Of a stretch of DNA of 64,000 nt, positions 1 through 7,378 are shown in pieces; position 1 is the stretch's first letter; every line of letters starts with the position of its first letter. Made by a program: the position numbers and the translations under genes. The DNA comes from Pseudonocardia sp. (GTDB lineage: Bacteria; Actinomycetota; Actinomycetes; Mycobacteriales; Pseudonocardiaceae). The notes below the pieces were generated by a model that was not told the DNA's origin, did no database searches, and saw only the letters and a program-made list of their open reading frames with translations. The stretch covers positions 16,281-80,280 of the forward strand of contig JAOZVV010000025.1 in the NCBI GenBank assembly GCA_025869365.1. Direction: 5' to 3'.

Positions 1-770
1 ATGTCGATGTATTGAAGATTCGCGCGTAATGACCGATATGCCTCGGCGCTCGGCGCTTGAGGTGCGTACGCCATGACGATCTTCTGCTGATTGTTCGGAT
101 CGAGAAGGAGTGTGGCCAGTTCTGGCGCCCCGGAGATTTCTCCGAGACGGTCGGACGTGCGGATCGTCTGGTCCGTCAGGTGGCGGGTGATCGCGACGCC
201 TCCACCGATCGCCAACCCGGACGCGAGGCCGAGAGCCAGAGCGACCGGCAGTCCCAGGGAGTTCGACTCGGTCGGGGGGCTCGCGAGTTTCACCACCCGC
301 ACGGCGACCGGCGGGCTGTTGGTCGACGACGTCGGCCGCTCCAGTTCGTCCACGAGACTTGGCAGTGCGCTGCCGATCTGGTTGACGATGTCCGCGGCGC
401 GGCCCGGGGAGTCGCTGGTTGCGGAGACCTGGATGAGCACCGAGCCGTCACTGGAGCTCGCCTGCACCTTCTTGGCGAGGTCCTGGGGGGTGCCGGGCAG
501 GCCGAGCGCGGTGATGACGTCGTCGAGGATGCGGTCGCTCGTCACCAGTTCGGCATACGACTTGACGCGATCTTGCGACAGCTGGGCGCCCTCGGCGGCG
601 GTCTGGGGGGTGTCCCCCGCGGCAGCGGAGACGTACATGGTCAGGCGCGCGGTGTACGACGGCGGAAGGAGCAGATGGAGAGCCGCGGAGAGGGCCACGC
701 CGAGGACGGCGACGGCGACGACCAGGGTCCAGCGCTGGCGCAGGATCGCGGTGATCTGGGCGAGAGTCAC
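1..770 (-). CDS. Polysaccharide chain-length determinant (Wzz/CpsC type), N-terminal part, runs off the window
   Basis: This is the first 256 residues of a polysaccharide co-polymerase that sets chain length during Wzy-type export. A GTG at 768-770 is followed by a short cytoplasmic segment, a first membrane helix (about residues 14-36) and the periplasmic Wzz region. A second helix follows at about residues 175-195. The visible end reads SAEAYRSLRANLQYID, the usual junction between a Wzz domain and a BY-type kinase domain, so the missing part is probably the kinase. A rare TTA leucine codon lies at 27-29 in a locally AT-richer stretch. The gene diverges from the GT-C gene at 1246. The family call is firm; the fused kinase is inferred. 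Confidence 0.85.
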   Translation of the reverse strand, partial: MTLAQITAILRQRWTLVVAVAVLGVALSAALHLLLPPSYTARLTMYVSAAAGDTPQTAAEGAQLSQDRVKSYAELVTSDRILDDVITALGLPGTPQDLAKKVQASSSDGSVLIQVSATSDSPGRAADIVNQIGSALPSLVDELERPTSSTNSPPVAVRVVKLASPPTESNSLGLPVALALGLASGLAIGGGVAITRHLTDQTIRTSDRLGEISGAPELATLLLDPNNQQKIVMAYAPQAPSAEAYRSLRANLQYID

Positions 771-1245
771 GTGCCGACCGCCGCTGCGTGGTGATACTCG
801 CGAATTCCTTGCATGCGTCTACCCGTCATACTCGAAAAGCGGACTAAACCGGCGGTGCAGGTTCAGCCGACGTGCCGGGAGCAGGAGCGCAGCGCACGGG
901 GTTCACCTTGTCGTCACTGTTCCTTCGTTGCTCCGTTGCCTGGCGTTACCGTGATCCGATCCATCCGGCTCAGGCACTCCGCGCACGCGAGATCCGGGGT
1001 GGTCCAGGTCGGGAACGTGTCCTTTTCGCTATCGGGCCGGTGTCCGGAGTCTCGCACCTCGGACATGTCTGGACTCGACGACGAGGCGATCTCCGTTACG
1101 TGGGGTTACCGAACCGTCACCCGTTCGCTCTCGCCGACGACGAGGGCCCGCCGCCCTTCCGGGCGCAGGGCGCAGCCCGCGTGTCATGCGATCGTGCGCG
1201 GCCGCGTGGCTGGGCTGCGGGCGCGGCCCCCGCGACACTGCCCGC
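771..1245. promoter_or_regulatory. Divergent intergenic region with three GTTAC-like half-sites
   Basis: No convincing gene is seen in these 475 bases; the open frames across it lack a ribosome site and family resemblance. It must hold the promoters of the Wzz gene and the GT-C gene. GTTAC at 1095-1099, GTTAC at 1105-1109 and GTCAC at 1116-1120 form a phased array. The last two match the GTnAC-n6-GTnAC spacing known for GlnR-type OmpR-family regulators. Binding is inference only. Confidence 0.3.
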
Positions 1246-2949
1246 GTGACCACACTGGTGATCGGGGCACCGTCCACGCCGACGCTCACCGGCGTGCGCC
1301 CGCCGAAACTCCGGCGGTTCCGGTGGTGGCAGGGGCTGATCGCCGTCACGCTCTGCACCGCGTTCGTCGCCGCGCACGGCGCACTCTACGGCCGGTGGAT
1401 CGTCGACGACGCGGCGATCACCTTCGCCTACGCCCGATCCCTGGCGAGCGGGGCCGGGCCGGTGCTGCAGCCGGGTGCCCCGATCGTCGAGGGTTTCACC
1501 AGCCCGGCGTGGCTGGCGCTGCTCGCCGCGGGACGCGCGCTCGGTCTCGTCGACCACGGGACGTGGGTCGGGGTGCCGGACCACGTCGTGTTCCCCAAGC
1601 TCCTCGCGATGCTGTGCTGCGCGGTGGCCTTCGCGTGCCTGTACGCGGCGGCGCGGTCCGTGGCCAGGTTCCCGGCCACCGTCACGGTCGTCGCGGGCGC
1701 GGCCACGGCGGCGGTGCCGTCGTTCGTGGTCTGGGTGGTGTCCGGGCTGGAGAACTCGCTCCTCGTCGCCGTCGTGTGCGCCATCGCGGCTGTGCTGACC
1801 CGTGCGGCCGTCGCCGAGCGGCTGTGTGCGCCGGGACCGGCCGTCGTCGTGGGGCTGCTCGCCGCCCTCGCCGCCCTGACCCGCCCGGACGGGCTGACCT
1901 ACGCCGGGGCCTACCCGCTGCTCGTCGTGCTGCTCACCGGCCGGGCGGACCGGCTCCGTGGGGTCCGCGCCGTCGTGCTGAACCTGATCGCCTTCGCGAT
2001 CCCGGCCGGGGCCTACCTCGCATGGCGGATCCGCACGTTCGGGGAGTACCTGCCCCCCATCGTGCTCGCGAGGGCGCAGGGCGTCCCGAGGCTCGACGCC
2101 CTGGGCAGGCCGGGGGATCTCGTCGCGGCGGTGGGGTGGCTGCCGGTCGTGCTCGGGGCGGTGTGCGTCGGCGCGGTGATGACGAGGTCGACACCCTTCC
2201 GTCGAGGACTGCTCGCGGCCGTCCTCCCTCTCGCCCTGGCCCTCACCGCGTTCGCGGTGCTCGAGGACGACTCGATGGCACAGTTCAGGTTCGCGACGCC
2301 CGTCTGGATCCTCGGCGCCTTCGTCGTCACGGTGGCGGTGTCGCGGATCCTCTGGCTCGCGGGCCTTCCCGGCAGGGCGGCTGCCGCGGGGCTCCTCGTC
2401 CTGGTCGTCGGGGCCTCCGGGCCGCACCTGCTGGACCAGGCCCGCGCCTTCCGTGCCGCGCCCACCGTCCCGCTGTGCCTGGTCGCCGCCACCGGCGCCG
2501 CGTTCGAGGGATATGCCGACGTGCTCGGCGTGCGCAGTGGGAGCCTGCTCGCCCCGGACATCGGCGGCGTCGCCCTCACGACCAGGCTGCAGGTCGTGGA
2601 CCTCGCGGGGCGGACCGAGCCGCGGATCGCGCGGTTCTGGCGCACGCAGGACATGGCCGGCCTGCGGGACCACGTCTTCGACGACGTGCGGCCCACCTTC
2701 CTCACCTCGCACCCCGTGTGGTCCGCGGAGACCGGGATCGCCGAGGACCCCCGGCTCGCCCGGGACTACGTCCTGCTCACCGCGATCGGACCGGACGGGG
2801 ACGAGGGCCACTGGGTGCGCCGGGACGCCGTCGGGTCCGCGGACGATCTCGCTGCGGCACAACGGTTCGCCGCGGCGGTGGTGCAGCCCGAGGACCGGGA
2901 GGCGCGGCTGGCGCCGCGGGGGTCGTGCGGGGAGACCTTGCGGGCGTGA
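1246..2949 (+). CDS. GT-C family membrane glycosyltransferase
   Basis: A polytopic membrane protein of 567 residues with roughly ten hydrophobic helices. It resembles the GT-C enzymes that take sugars from polyprenyl-phosphate donors and act on the outer face of the membrane. The family's acidic signature sits in the first extracellular loop, VDDAAITFAYARSLASG at about residues 52-68, followed by VEGFTSPAW. The C-terminal 150 residues are mostly soluble. I placed the start at GTG 1246, which precedes VTTLVIGAP; an in-frame ATG at 1186 would add 20 arginine/cysteine-rich residues and looks less natural. No clear Shine-Dalgarno sequence precedes either. Acceptor and sugar are unknown; the neighbourhood suggests a wall or capsule polymer. 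Confidence 0.75.
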   Translation: MTTLVIGAPSTPTLTGVRPPKLRRFRWWQGLIAVTLCTAFVAAHGALYGRWIVDDAAITFAYARSLASGAGPVLQPGAPIVEGFTSPAWLALLAAGRALGLVDHGTWVGVPDHVVFPKLLAMLCCAVAFACLYAAARSVARFPATVTVVAGAATAAVPSFVVWVVSGLENSLLVAVVCAIAAVLTRAAVAERLCAPGPAVVVGLLAALAALTRPDGLTYAGAYPLLVVLLTGRADRLRGVRAVVLNLIAFAIPAGAYLAWRIRTFGEYLPPIVLARAQGVPRLDALGRPGDLVAAVGWLPVVLGAVCVGAVMTRSTPFRRGLLAAVLPLALALTAFAVLEDDSMAQFRFATPVWILGAFVVTVAVSRILWLAGLPGRAAAAGLLVLVVGASGPHLLDQARAFRAAPTVPLCLVAATGAAFEGYADVLGVRSGSLLAPDIGGVALTTRLQVVDLAGRTEPRIARFWRTQDMAGLRDHVFDDVRPTFLTSHPVWSAETGIAEDPRLARDYVLLTAIGPDGDEGHWVRRDAVGSADDLAAAQRFAAAVVQPEDREARLAPRGSCGETLRA

Positions 2950-3106
2950 GCGCCCCACCGCAGCCGGACGCGGACGGGCAGGTGTGTCCGTTCGTATCGG
3001 GACGACGGCGTCCGCATTCTGCGGAGATCGCCTGGTGTCCCTCGGCGCGGGTACGGCGCGGCGGTGGCGCTCCGTGTGCGTAATGTCCCGCTGAGTCGTG
3101 ACGAGT

Positions 3107-3138
3107 CCCTCCGGCACCGCTGTTCCAGTGAGGGAGGG
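3107..3138 (+). promoter_or_regulatory. Possible ribosome-site-sequestering hairpin
   Basis: CCCTCC (3107-3112) is complementary to GGAGGG (3133-3138), the purine run that serves as Shine-Dalgarno sequence for the small frame at 3143. The loop is 20 nt. If it forms in RNA it would mask translation of the leader peptide. The pairing is visible; the function is inference. Confidence 0.3.
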
Positions 3139-3142
3139 CGAC

Positions 3143-3223
3143 ATGACACCTGACGAGGCTCGACGGGCCCCGGAGTCCTCCGTGGACCTCGCGGCGGACA
3201 TCGCCCGGTTCGACGGCTCCTGA
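3143..3223 (+). CDS. Possible 26-residue leader peptide
   Basis: A 26-codon frame, MTPDEARRAPESSVDLAADI followed by ARFDGS, begins at ATG 3143 five bases after a strong AGGGAGGG ribosome site. It ends 13 bases before the ATG of the receiver-domain gene at 3237. Third codon positions are mostly G or C, as in the neighbouring genes. The peptide is acidic with no membrane segment. It could be a real small protein or a translated leader that couples to the downstream gene. I know of no family. Absence from related genomes would argue that it is chance. Confidence 0.4.
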   Translation: MTPDEARRAPESSVDLAADIARFDGS

Positions 3224-3236
3224 GGAAGTCGGTCCG

Positions 3237-3881
3237 ATGACGACGGTGACCGCGTTGCTCCAGGGGATCGGCGCCGTGCTGTGGCCGATCGTCGTCCTCG
3301 TCGTGGTGCTGATCTTCCGGAAGCCGATCGTGGGGCTGCTGACCCAGGCGACGAGCTTCGCCATCAAGGCGCCCGGTGGGTTCGAGCTGTCCGCGGTCAA
3401 GACGCAGGCGGCCGATGCCCTCGTCGAGGCGAGCGCGACGAAGAACCCCGGTGCCCCCATCACCCATGCCGAGGCCTACGACAAGGCGTCCGCCATGGCG
3501 CAGACCGTCCAGCAGGCAGTGCGGACGCCCCGGATCCTCTGGGTCGACGACAACCCCGCCAACAACGCCAACGAGCGGCTCGCGATGCAACGGCTGGGGA
3601 TGGTCGTGGTGACCAGCACCTCGACGGCCGACGCGCTCGACCGGATCGGGGCCGAGCACTACGACGTCGTCATCTCGGACATGGCGCGCGGCCTGCAACG
3701 CCGGGCCGGGTTCACGCTGTTCGAGAAGCTGCGGGCGGCGGGCAGGGATCTCCCGTACATCGTCTACGCGGGCTCGGTGAGACCGGCGGACGTGGAGGAG
3801 GCGAAGAAGCTCGGGATCCGGGGGTACACCAACAGACCGGGGGAGCTGATCGATCTCGTGGTGGGGGTGCTGCGGGGCTGA
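3237..3881 (+). CDS. Membrane-tethered response-regulator receiver domain protein
   Basis: This 214-residue protein has one N-terminal membrane helix (about residues 8-28), a linker with an alanine-rich helical stretch, and a C-terminal CheY-like receiver domain from about residue 98. Receiver landmarks are visible: the acidic pair in ILWVDDNPANN (D104, D105), the presumed phosphoacceptor D148 in VVISDMARG, and S180 in YIVYAGS. Where the conserved lysine-proline is expected the sequence has NRP, so arginine replaces the lysine. There is no output domain. A GAGGAAG ribosome site precedes ATG 3237. The protein may sense or scaffold at the membrane rather than act as a standard phospho-switch. 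No kinase gene is adjacent. Confidence 0.75.
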   Translation: MTTVTALLQGIGAVLWPIVVLVVVLIFRKPIVGLLTQATSFAIKAPGGFELSAVKTQAADALVEASATKNPGAPITHAEAYDKASAMAQTVQQAVRTPRILWVDDNPANNANERLAMQRLGMVVVTSTSTADALDRIGAEHYDVVISDMARGLQRRAGFTLFEKLRAAGRDLPYIVYAGSVRPADVEEAKKLGIRGYTNRPGELIDLVVGVLRG

Positions 3882-3950
3882 GTCGCCACCTTCCCGCGCG
3901 GGCGAGCCGCTCGTCGAGGCCGTTCGGCCGCTCGTCTCACCGTCGTCCGG

Positions 3951-3968
3951 ATCGAACGTGTGTTCGAT
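3951..3968 (+). promoter_or_regulatory. LexA-type SOS box overlapping a leaderless promoter
   Basis: TCGAAC (3952-3957), GTGT, GTTCGA (3962-3967) is a perfect match to the actinobacterial LexA (Cheo-type) operator TCGAAC-n4-GTTCGA. A flanking A/T pair extends the palindrome to 18 bases. A -10-like TAGTGT sits at 3968-3973, seven bases from the ATG at 3980. This suggests a leaderless transcript repressed by LexA. Motif seen; regulation inferred from the consensus. Confidence 0.85.
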
Positions 3969-3979
3969 AGTGTGGATGC

Positions 3980-5341
3980 ATGACGGCGGGCCGGCAGGCG
4001 ACGGACGAGGAGCTTCTCCTCGCCGTCGGTGCCGTCCAGCATGAGACGAACCGTGCCTTCGCGACGATGGTCGAGCTGATCGCCGAGATCGAGTCCCGTG
4101 GGCTCGCGGACGCCCGGGGGTTCCGGAACACGGCGGACCTGCTGCAGTCCACACAGAACGTCGCACCCGCGATGGCCAGGGCGCGGGTGCGGGCCGCCAC
4201 GGCGGTGGTCGAGTCCCGCACCCTGCTGGGCGGGTACGGCCGGGCCGAGCTGCCGGTCGTCGCGGCGGCCCTGCGGGAGGCGGCGATCTCGGCCGAGCAC
4301 GTCGGCGTCATCCAGAACGTCCTCGCGTCGGTCCCTCTCCATCTCGAGGAGCATCGCCCGGCGCTCGAGGCCGAGCTGGTCGAGTTCGCCCGTGCCTTCG
4401 ATCCGGAGGCGGTCCGGAAGCTGGGGAAGCGCGCGCTCGCGCTGCTGGACCCGGACGGGCCGTGCCCGCGGAACGCCGCACCGGTTCGCACGCGACTCTC
4501 GCTCCGCCCGCGGGGTGCCGGGTTCGAGGCGCGCGGCTGGTTCGACCAGGAGTCCGCCGCGGTCCTGCGATCCGCGCTGTCGCCGCTGACGCGCCCGGCG
4601 AAGCGGAGCTGCGACTGCGGGAGGTGCGGGCCCGGGAACGAGGTGCCCGGGTGCGAGGTCCCCGGGAGGGACGAGCGCTCCGTGGCCGAGCGGATGGGGG
4701 ACGGGCTCGTCGAGCTCGCCCGCCGGGCCATGACCGCCGGTGCGCTCGGGGTCGAAGGCGGGGTGCGGCCCACCGTGACGGTCACGGTGCCGCTGCAGGT
4801 CCTGCAGTCCGGAGCCGGGAGCGCGTTCGTCGGCTTCGGCGCGGGCACCCTCGCCGGCATCGTCTCCGCCGAGGACGCGCGGCGCTACGCGTGTGACTCG
4901 GTGGTGGTCCCCGTCGTGATCTGTGACGCCACGGCAGAGCCGTTGGCCCTGGGGCGGGAGCAGCGCCTGGCGAGCCGCGCACAGCGACGCGCGCTCGCGC
5001 AGCGGGACGGCGGGTGCGCGTTCCCCGGGTGCGAGGTACCTCCGCAGTGGTGCGACGCCCACCACCTCCGGCACTGGGTGGACGGCGGCGCCACCGATCT
5101 CGACAATCTTGCGCTCCTCTGCGGCAGACATCATCGGATGCTCCACGAGCAGGAGTGGACGATCACGATGTCCGGCGGGTTCCCCGTGTTCCATCCGCCG
5201 CGGTGGGTCCCGGGCGGGCCACGGCGGAACATGATCCACCGGCCGGACCTGGTGGAGACGGCCGTGCGCTCCCGGGAGCGGCCGGCGCCCGTCCTGGTGG
5301 ACCTGTGTCCTCAGCCGATGTCCGAGACGACGGGCCGATGA
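3980..5341 (+). CDS. DUF222 / 13E12-repeat family HNH endonuclease-like protein
   Basis: This 453-residue protein has an N-terminal helical DUF222 domain and a C-terminal HNH nuclease fold, the architecture of the mycobacterial 13E12 REP family. The HNH part (about residues 340-385) reads CAFPGCEVPP, then CDAHHLRHW, then DLDNLALLCGRHHRMLHE, giving the two cysteine pairs and the HH/N/H metal-binding set. A cysteine-rich linker near residues 210-232 repeats VPGCEVPG, an echo of the HNH-box PGCEVP. The LexA box just upstream indicates DNA-damage induction, as reported for several 13E12 genes in Mycobacterium tuberculosis. Substrate DNA is unknown; it may be a domesticated mobile-element nuclease. 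Its 3' end overlaps the convergent EEP gene by 31 bases. Confidence 0.9.
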   Translation: MTAGRQATDEELLLAVGAVQHETNRAFATMVELIAEIESRGLADARGFRNTADLLQSTQNVAPAMARARVRAATAVVESRTLLGGYGRAELPVVAAALREAAISAEHVGVIQNVLASVPLHLEEHRPALEAELVEFARAFDPEAVRKLGKRALALLDPDGPCPRNAAPVRTRLSLRPRGAGFEARGWFDQESAAVLRSALSPLTRPAKRSCDCGRCGPGNEVPGCEVPGRDERSVAERMGDGLVELARRAMTAGALGVEGGVRPTVTVTVPLQVLQSGAGSAFVGFGAGTLAGIVSAEDARRYACDSVVVPVVICDATAEPLALGREQRLASRAQRRALAQRDGGCAFPGCEVPPQWCDAHHLRHWVDGGATDLDNLALLCGRHHRMLHEQEWTITMSGGFPVFHPPRWVPGGPRRNMIHRPDLVETAVRSRERPAPVLVDLCPQPMSETTGR

Positions 5342-6099
5342 TCCGAGCCACCCGGCGCGGCGAGCCTCGCCGCGCCCACCGCGCCGAGGCCGCGGGCGAA
5401 CACGTAGTCGATCCTCCGGCCCTCGTGGGAGGGCAGGTCCGCGTCGCCGCCCGCGTCGCGGAAGTTCTCGAGCAGCGGGGCGAGCAGGTCCGTCTCGTCC
5501 GGGGTGGTGTTCAGGTCCCCGAGGACGAGCGAGGCCGGATACCGGGAGGCGTCGGCGGCCAGGGCGGCGATCTGCTCCGCGCGGATGTCCCCGCCCGTCG
5601 AGAGATGGGTGTTCTGCACCCGGAACTCCCGGCCGTCACCGGCCCGCAGGGCCACGGACAGCCAGCCGCGGGGCTCGTCGTCGTCGATGCCGGCGCGCAG
5701 CGGCAGGGAGGTCACGGTCGTCGAGTCCGGGACCACCTGCAGCCGGGTGAGCACGGCCTGGCCGAAGGCGCCGGACCCGATCCCCCGGTCCGCGCAGTCC
5801 ACCGAGCGGAACGTGCCGGAGGTGGGCACCGCGCCAGGAACCAGCCGGTACTCCAGGCCGTGGTCGCGCCGGAGCAGCTCACGCAGCTCCTCGGCGTCCC
5901 CGGTGCAGATCTCCTGCAGCCCGAGCACGTCCGGCGCCTGCTCCGCCACCACCGGCGCCCAGTCCGCCGGCGCGAAACGGATCGTGGCGACGTTCCAGGT
6001 CATCACCCGGACCGGGGCCACGCGAACGGCCGCCGCCGAGCCCGCGGTGCCGAACAGCACCAGCGCGACGGCGGTGGCGAACGTTGCGCGGACGGACAT
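5311..6099 (-). CDS. Secreted endonuclease/exonuclease/phosphatase (EEP) family protein
   Basis: A 262-residue exported protein with an N-terminal signal peptide (MSVRATFATAVALVLFGTAG, cleavage probably near AAAVRVAP). It carries a complete EEP fold of the DNase I/sphingomyelinase type: MTWNVATIR, the metal ligand in LGLQEI, QNTHLS, the catalytic D-x-N in LGDLNTTPDE, and the terminal SDHRPV. These enzymes hydrolyse phosphodiester bonds with divalent metal. The signal peptide puts it outside the membrane, so extracellular DNA, phospholipid or sugar phosphate are all possible. The longer open frame upstream of ATG 6099 is antisense to the next gene and was not used. It diverges from a second EEP gene. 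Confidence 0.85.
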   Translation of the reverse strand: MSVRATFATAVALVLFGTAGSAAAVRVAPVRVMTWNVATIRFAPADWAPVVAEQAPDVLGLQEICTGDAEELRELLRRDHGLEYRLVPGAVPTSGTFRSVDCADRGIGSGAFGQAVLTRLQVVPDSTTVTSLPLRAGIDDDEPRGWLSVALRAGDGREFRVQNTHLSTGGDIRAEQIAALAADASRYPASLVLGDLNTTPDETDLLAPLLENFRDAGGDADLPSHEGRRIDYVFARGLGAVGAARLAAPGGSDHRPVVSDIG

Positions 6100-6358
6100 C
6101 CGCGTCTGTGTAGCAGACCGCCACGGGTGCGAGGGCGCCGAGCAGGTACTCCGGGGCGGCGACCTGCCCGATGAGCAGCACTTCGGCGGCCAGGATCCCG
6201 CCTGCTGCGATGGTCTGGTCCAGCTCGAACGGGACGAGATCGACCACCGTGAGCCGGCTGCCGCCACATCCCGTTCCCTCGGTGGGGTGTGCCGGGAACC
6301 ACCGTGGAGGATCGACGTTGAGCAAGTGAGACCCGGGTCGATCGACGAGAGGAACCGC

Positions 6359-7378
6359 ATGACCGTCCGCCGGTTCGGCGCGGCCGCCCTCCTGGGCGCG
6401 GCAGCCGCCGCCGTGGTGCTGCCGGACCGGCTGCGCGTCGACCACCGGTTCCCGTTCGTGGACGTCGTGGCGTTCCGGCCGCACACCGTCGCGGGCGCCA
6501 CCGCCCTGGCGGGCCTGCTGTCCGCCTTCCGGCCGGCTCGGCCCGCCGCCGCCGCGCTCGGGCTGGTCGCGGGCACCGGGGCGGCGGCGCTGGTGCCCCG
6601 GATCCGCACCCGCCCCGCGGCGCCCGGGCCCGCCGCGCTGACGATCCTCTCGGCGAACGTGCTGGGCGGGCGCGCGGACACCGGTGAGCTCGCCGCCCTG
6701 ATCGCGCGGGAGCGGCCGGACCTGGTGGCACTGCCCGAGGCGGGTGTGGACTTCCGGGACAAGCTGATGCCACTGCTGGAGGGCCTGGGCTACCGGTCCT
6801 GGGTCTCGACGGGGCCGGGCGTGCGGGACATCCACGGGGTGGCACTCCTGGCGTCCGAGCGCGCGGGGGGCCTCCGGGTGCGCAGCGGGCCGGAGATGCG
6901 GGCCCCGCACCTCGAGGCCACCGGCGGGATCCTCGGCGCCCGCACGTTCTACGCCGTGCACACCGCCGCGCCGATGAACCCGCGACGGGCGGCGCGCTGG
7001 GCGGGGGACCTGGCCCACGTCGCCCGGTGGACCCGGCAGCCCGTGCCGCCGATCGTGGCGGGGGACTTCAACGCGACCCTGGACCACTCCCACATGCGGG
7101 CGGCACTCGGTGGCTGCCGCAGCGCGGTCCTGGGAACGGGGAAGGGGCTGGTCGGGACCTTCCACTCGGCCGTGCCGGCGTGGGTCGGCATCCAGATCGA
7201 CCACGTCCTGGTCCCGGAGGCCACCGGGACCACGCGGTTCGAGGTGCTGGACCTCTCGGGGACCGACCACCGCGCACTTCTGGTGGAGCTCAGCCCAGGG
7301 TCGCCGAGATCCGCGCGGCCAGCACGGACACGTTCGGTTCGGCGAGGATCACGTCGTGGTCCCCGGGCACCTCGGTGA
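6359..7378 (+). CDS. Membrane-anchored EEP family hydrolase
   Basis: A 339-residue protein starting at ATG 6359, seven bases after GAGAGGA. Two or three hydrophobic segments (within residues 5-85) anchor it, and the EEP domain follows from about residue 92. Landmarks are TILSANVLGG, LVALPEAG (the metal-binding glutamate), AVHTAAPMN, the D-x-N motif in VAGDFNATLDHS, QIDHVLV and GTDHRALL. The layout matches actinobacterial membrane EEP proteins. After LLVELSPG the frame runs a further 29 arginine/proline-rich residues, all of them inside the convergent A-T-TE gene, giving an 89-base overlap. The tail is probably non-functional read-through of the antisense gene. Substrate unknown. Confidence 0.85.
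   Translation: MTVRRFGAAALLGAAAAAVVLPDRLRVDHRFPFVDVVAFRPHTVAGATALAGLLSAFRPARPAAAALGLVAGTGAAALVPRIRTRPAAPGPAALTILSANVLGGRADTGELAALIARERPDLVALPEAGVDFRDKLMPLLEGLGYRSWVSTGPGVRDIHGVALLASERAGGLRVRSGPEMRAPHLEATGGILGARTFYAVHTAAPMNPRRAARWAGDLAHVARWTRQPVPPIVAGDFNATLDHSHMRAALGGCRSAVLGTGKGLVGTFHSAVPAWVGIQIDHVLVPEATGTTRFEVLDLSGTDHRALLVELSPGSPRSARPARTRSVRRGSRRGPRAPR

Noticed and set aside
1117-3201. 694-codon minus-strand open frame
   Set aside because: Antisense to the GT-C gene and its flanks; low-complexity, no family resemblance.
3237-3881. Complete two-component regulator
   Set aside because: There is no output or DNA-binding domain after the receiver, so it was not called a transcription factor.
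5311-6762. 483-residue form of the EEP protein
   Set aside because: The first 221 codons are antisense to the divergent EEP gene; a signal peptide begins at ATG 6099.
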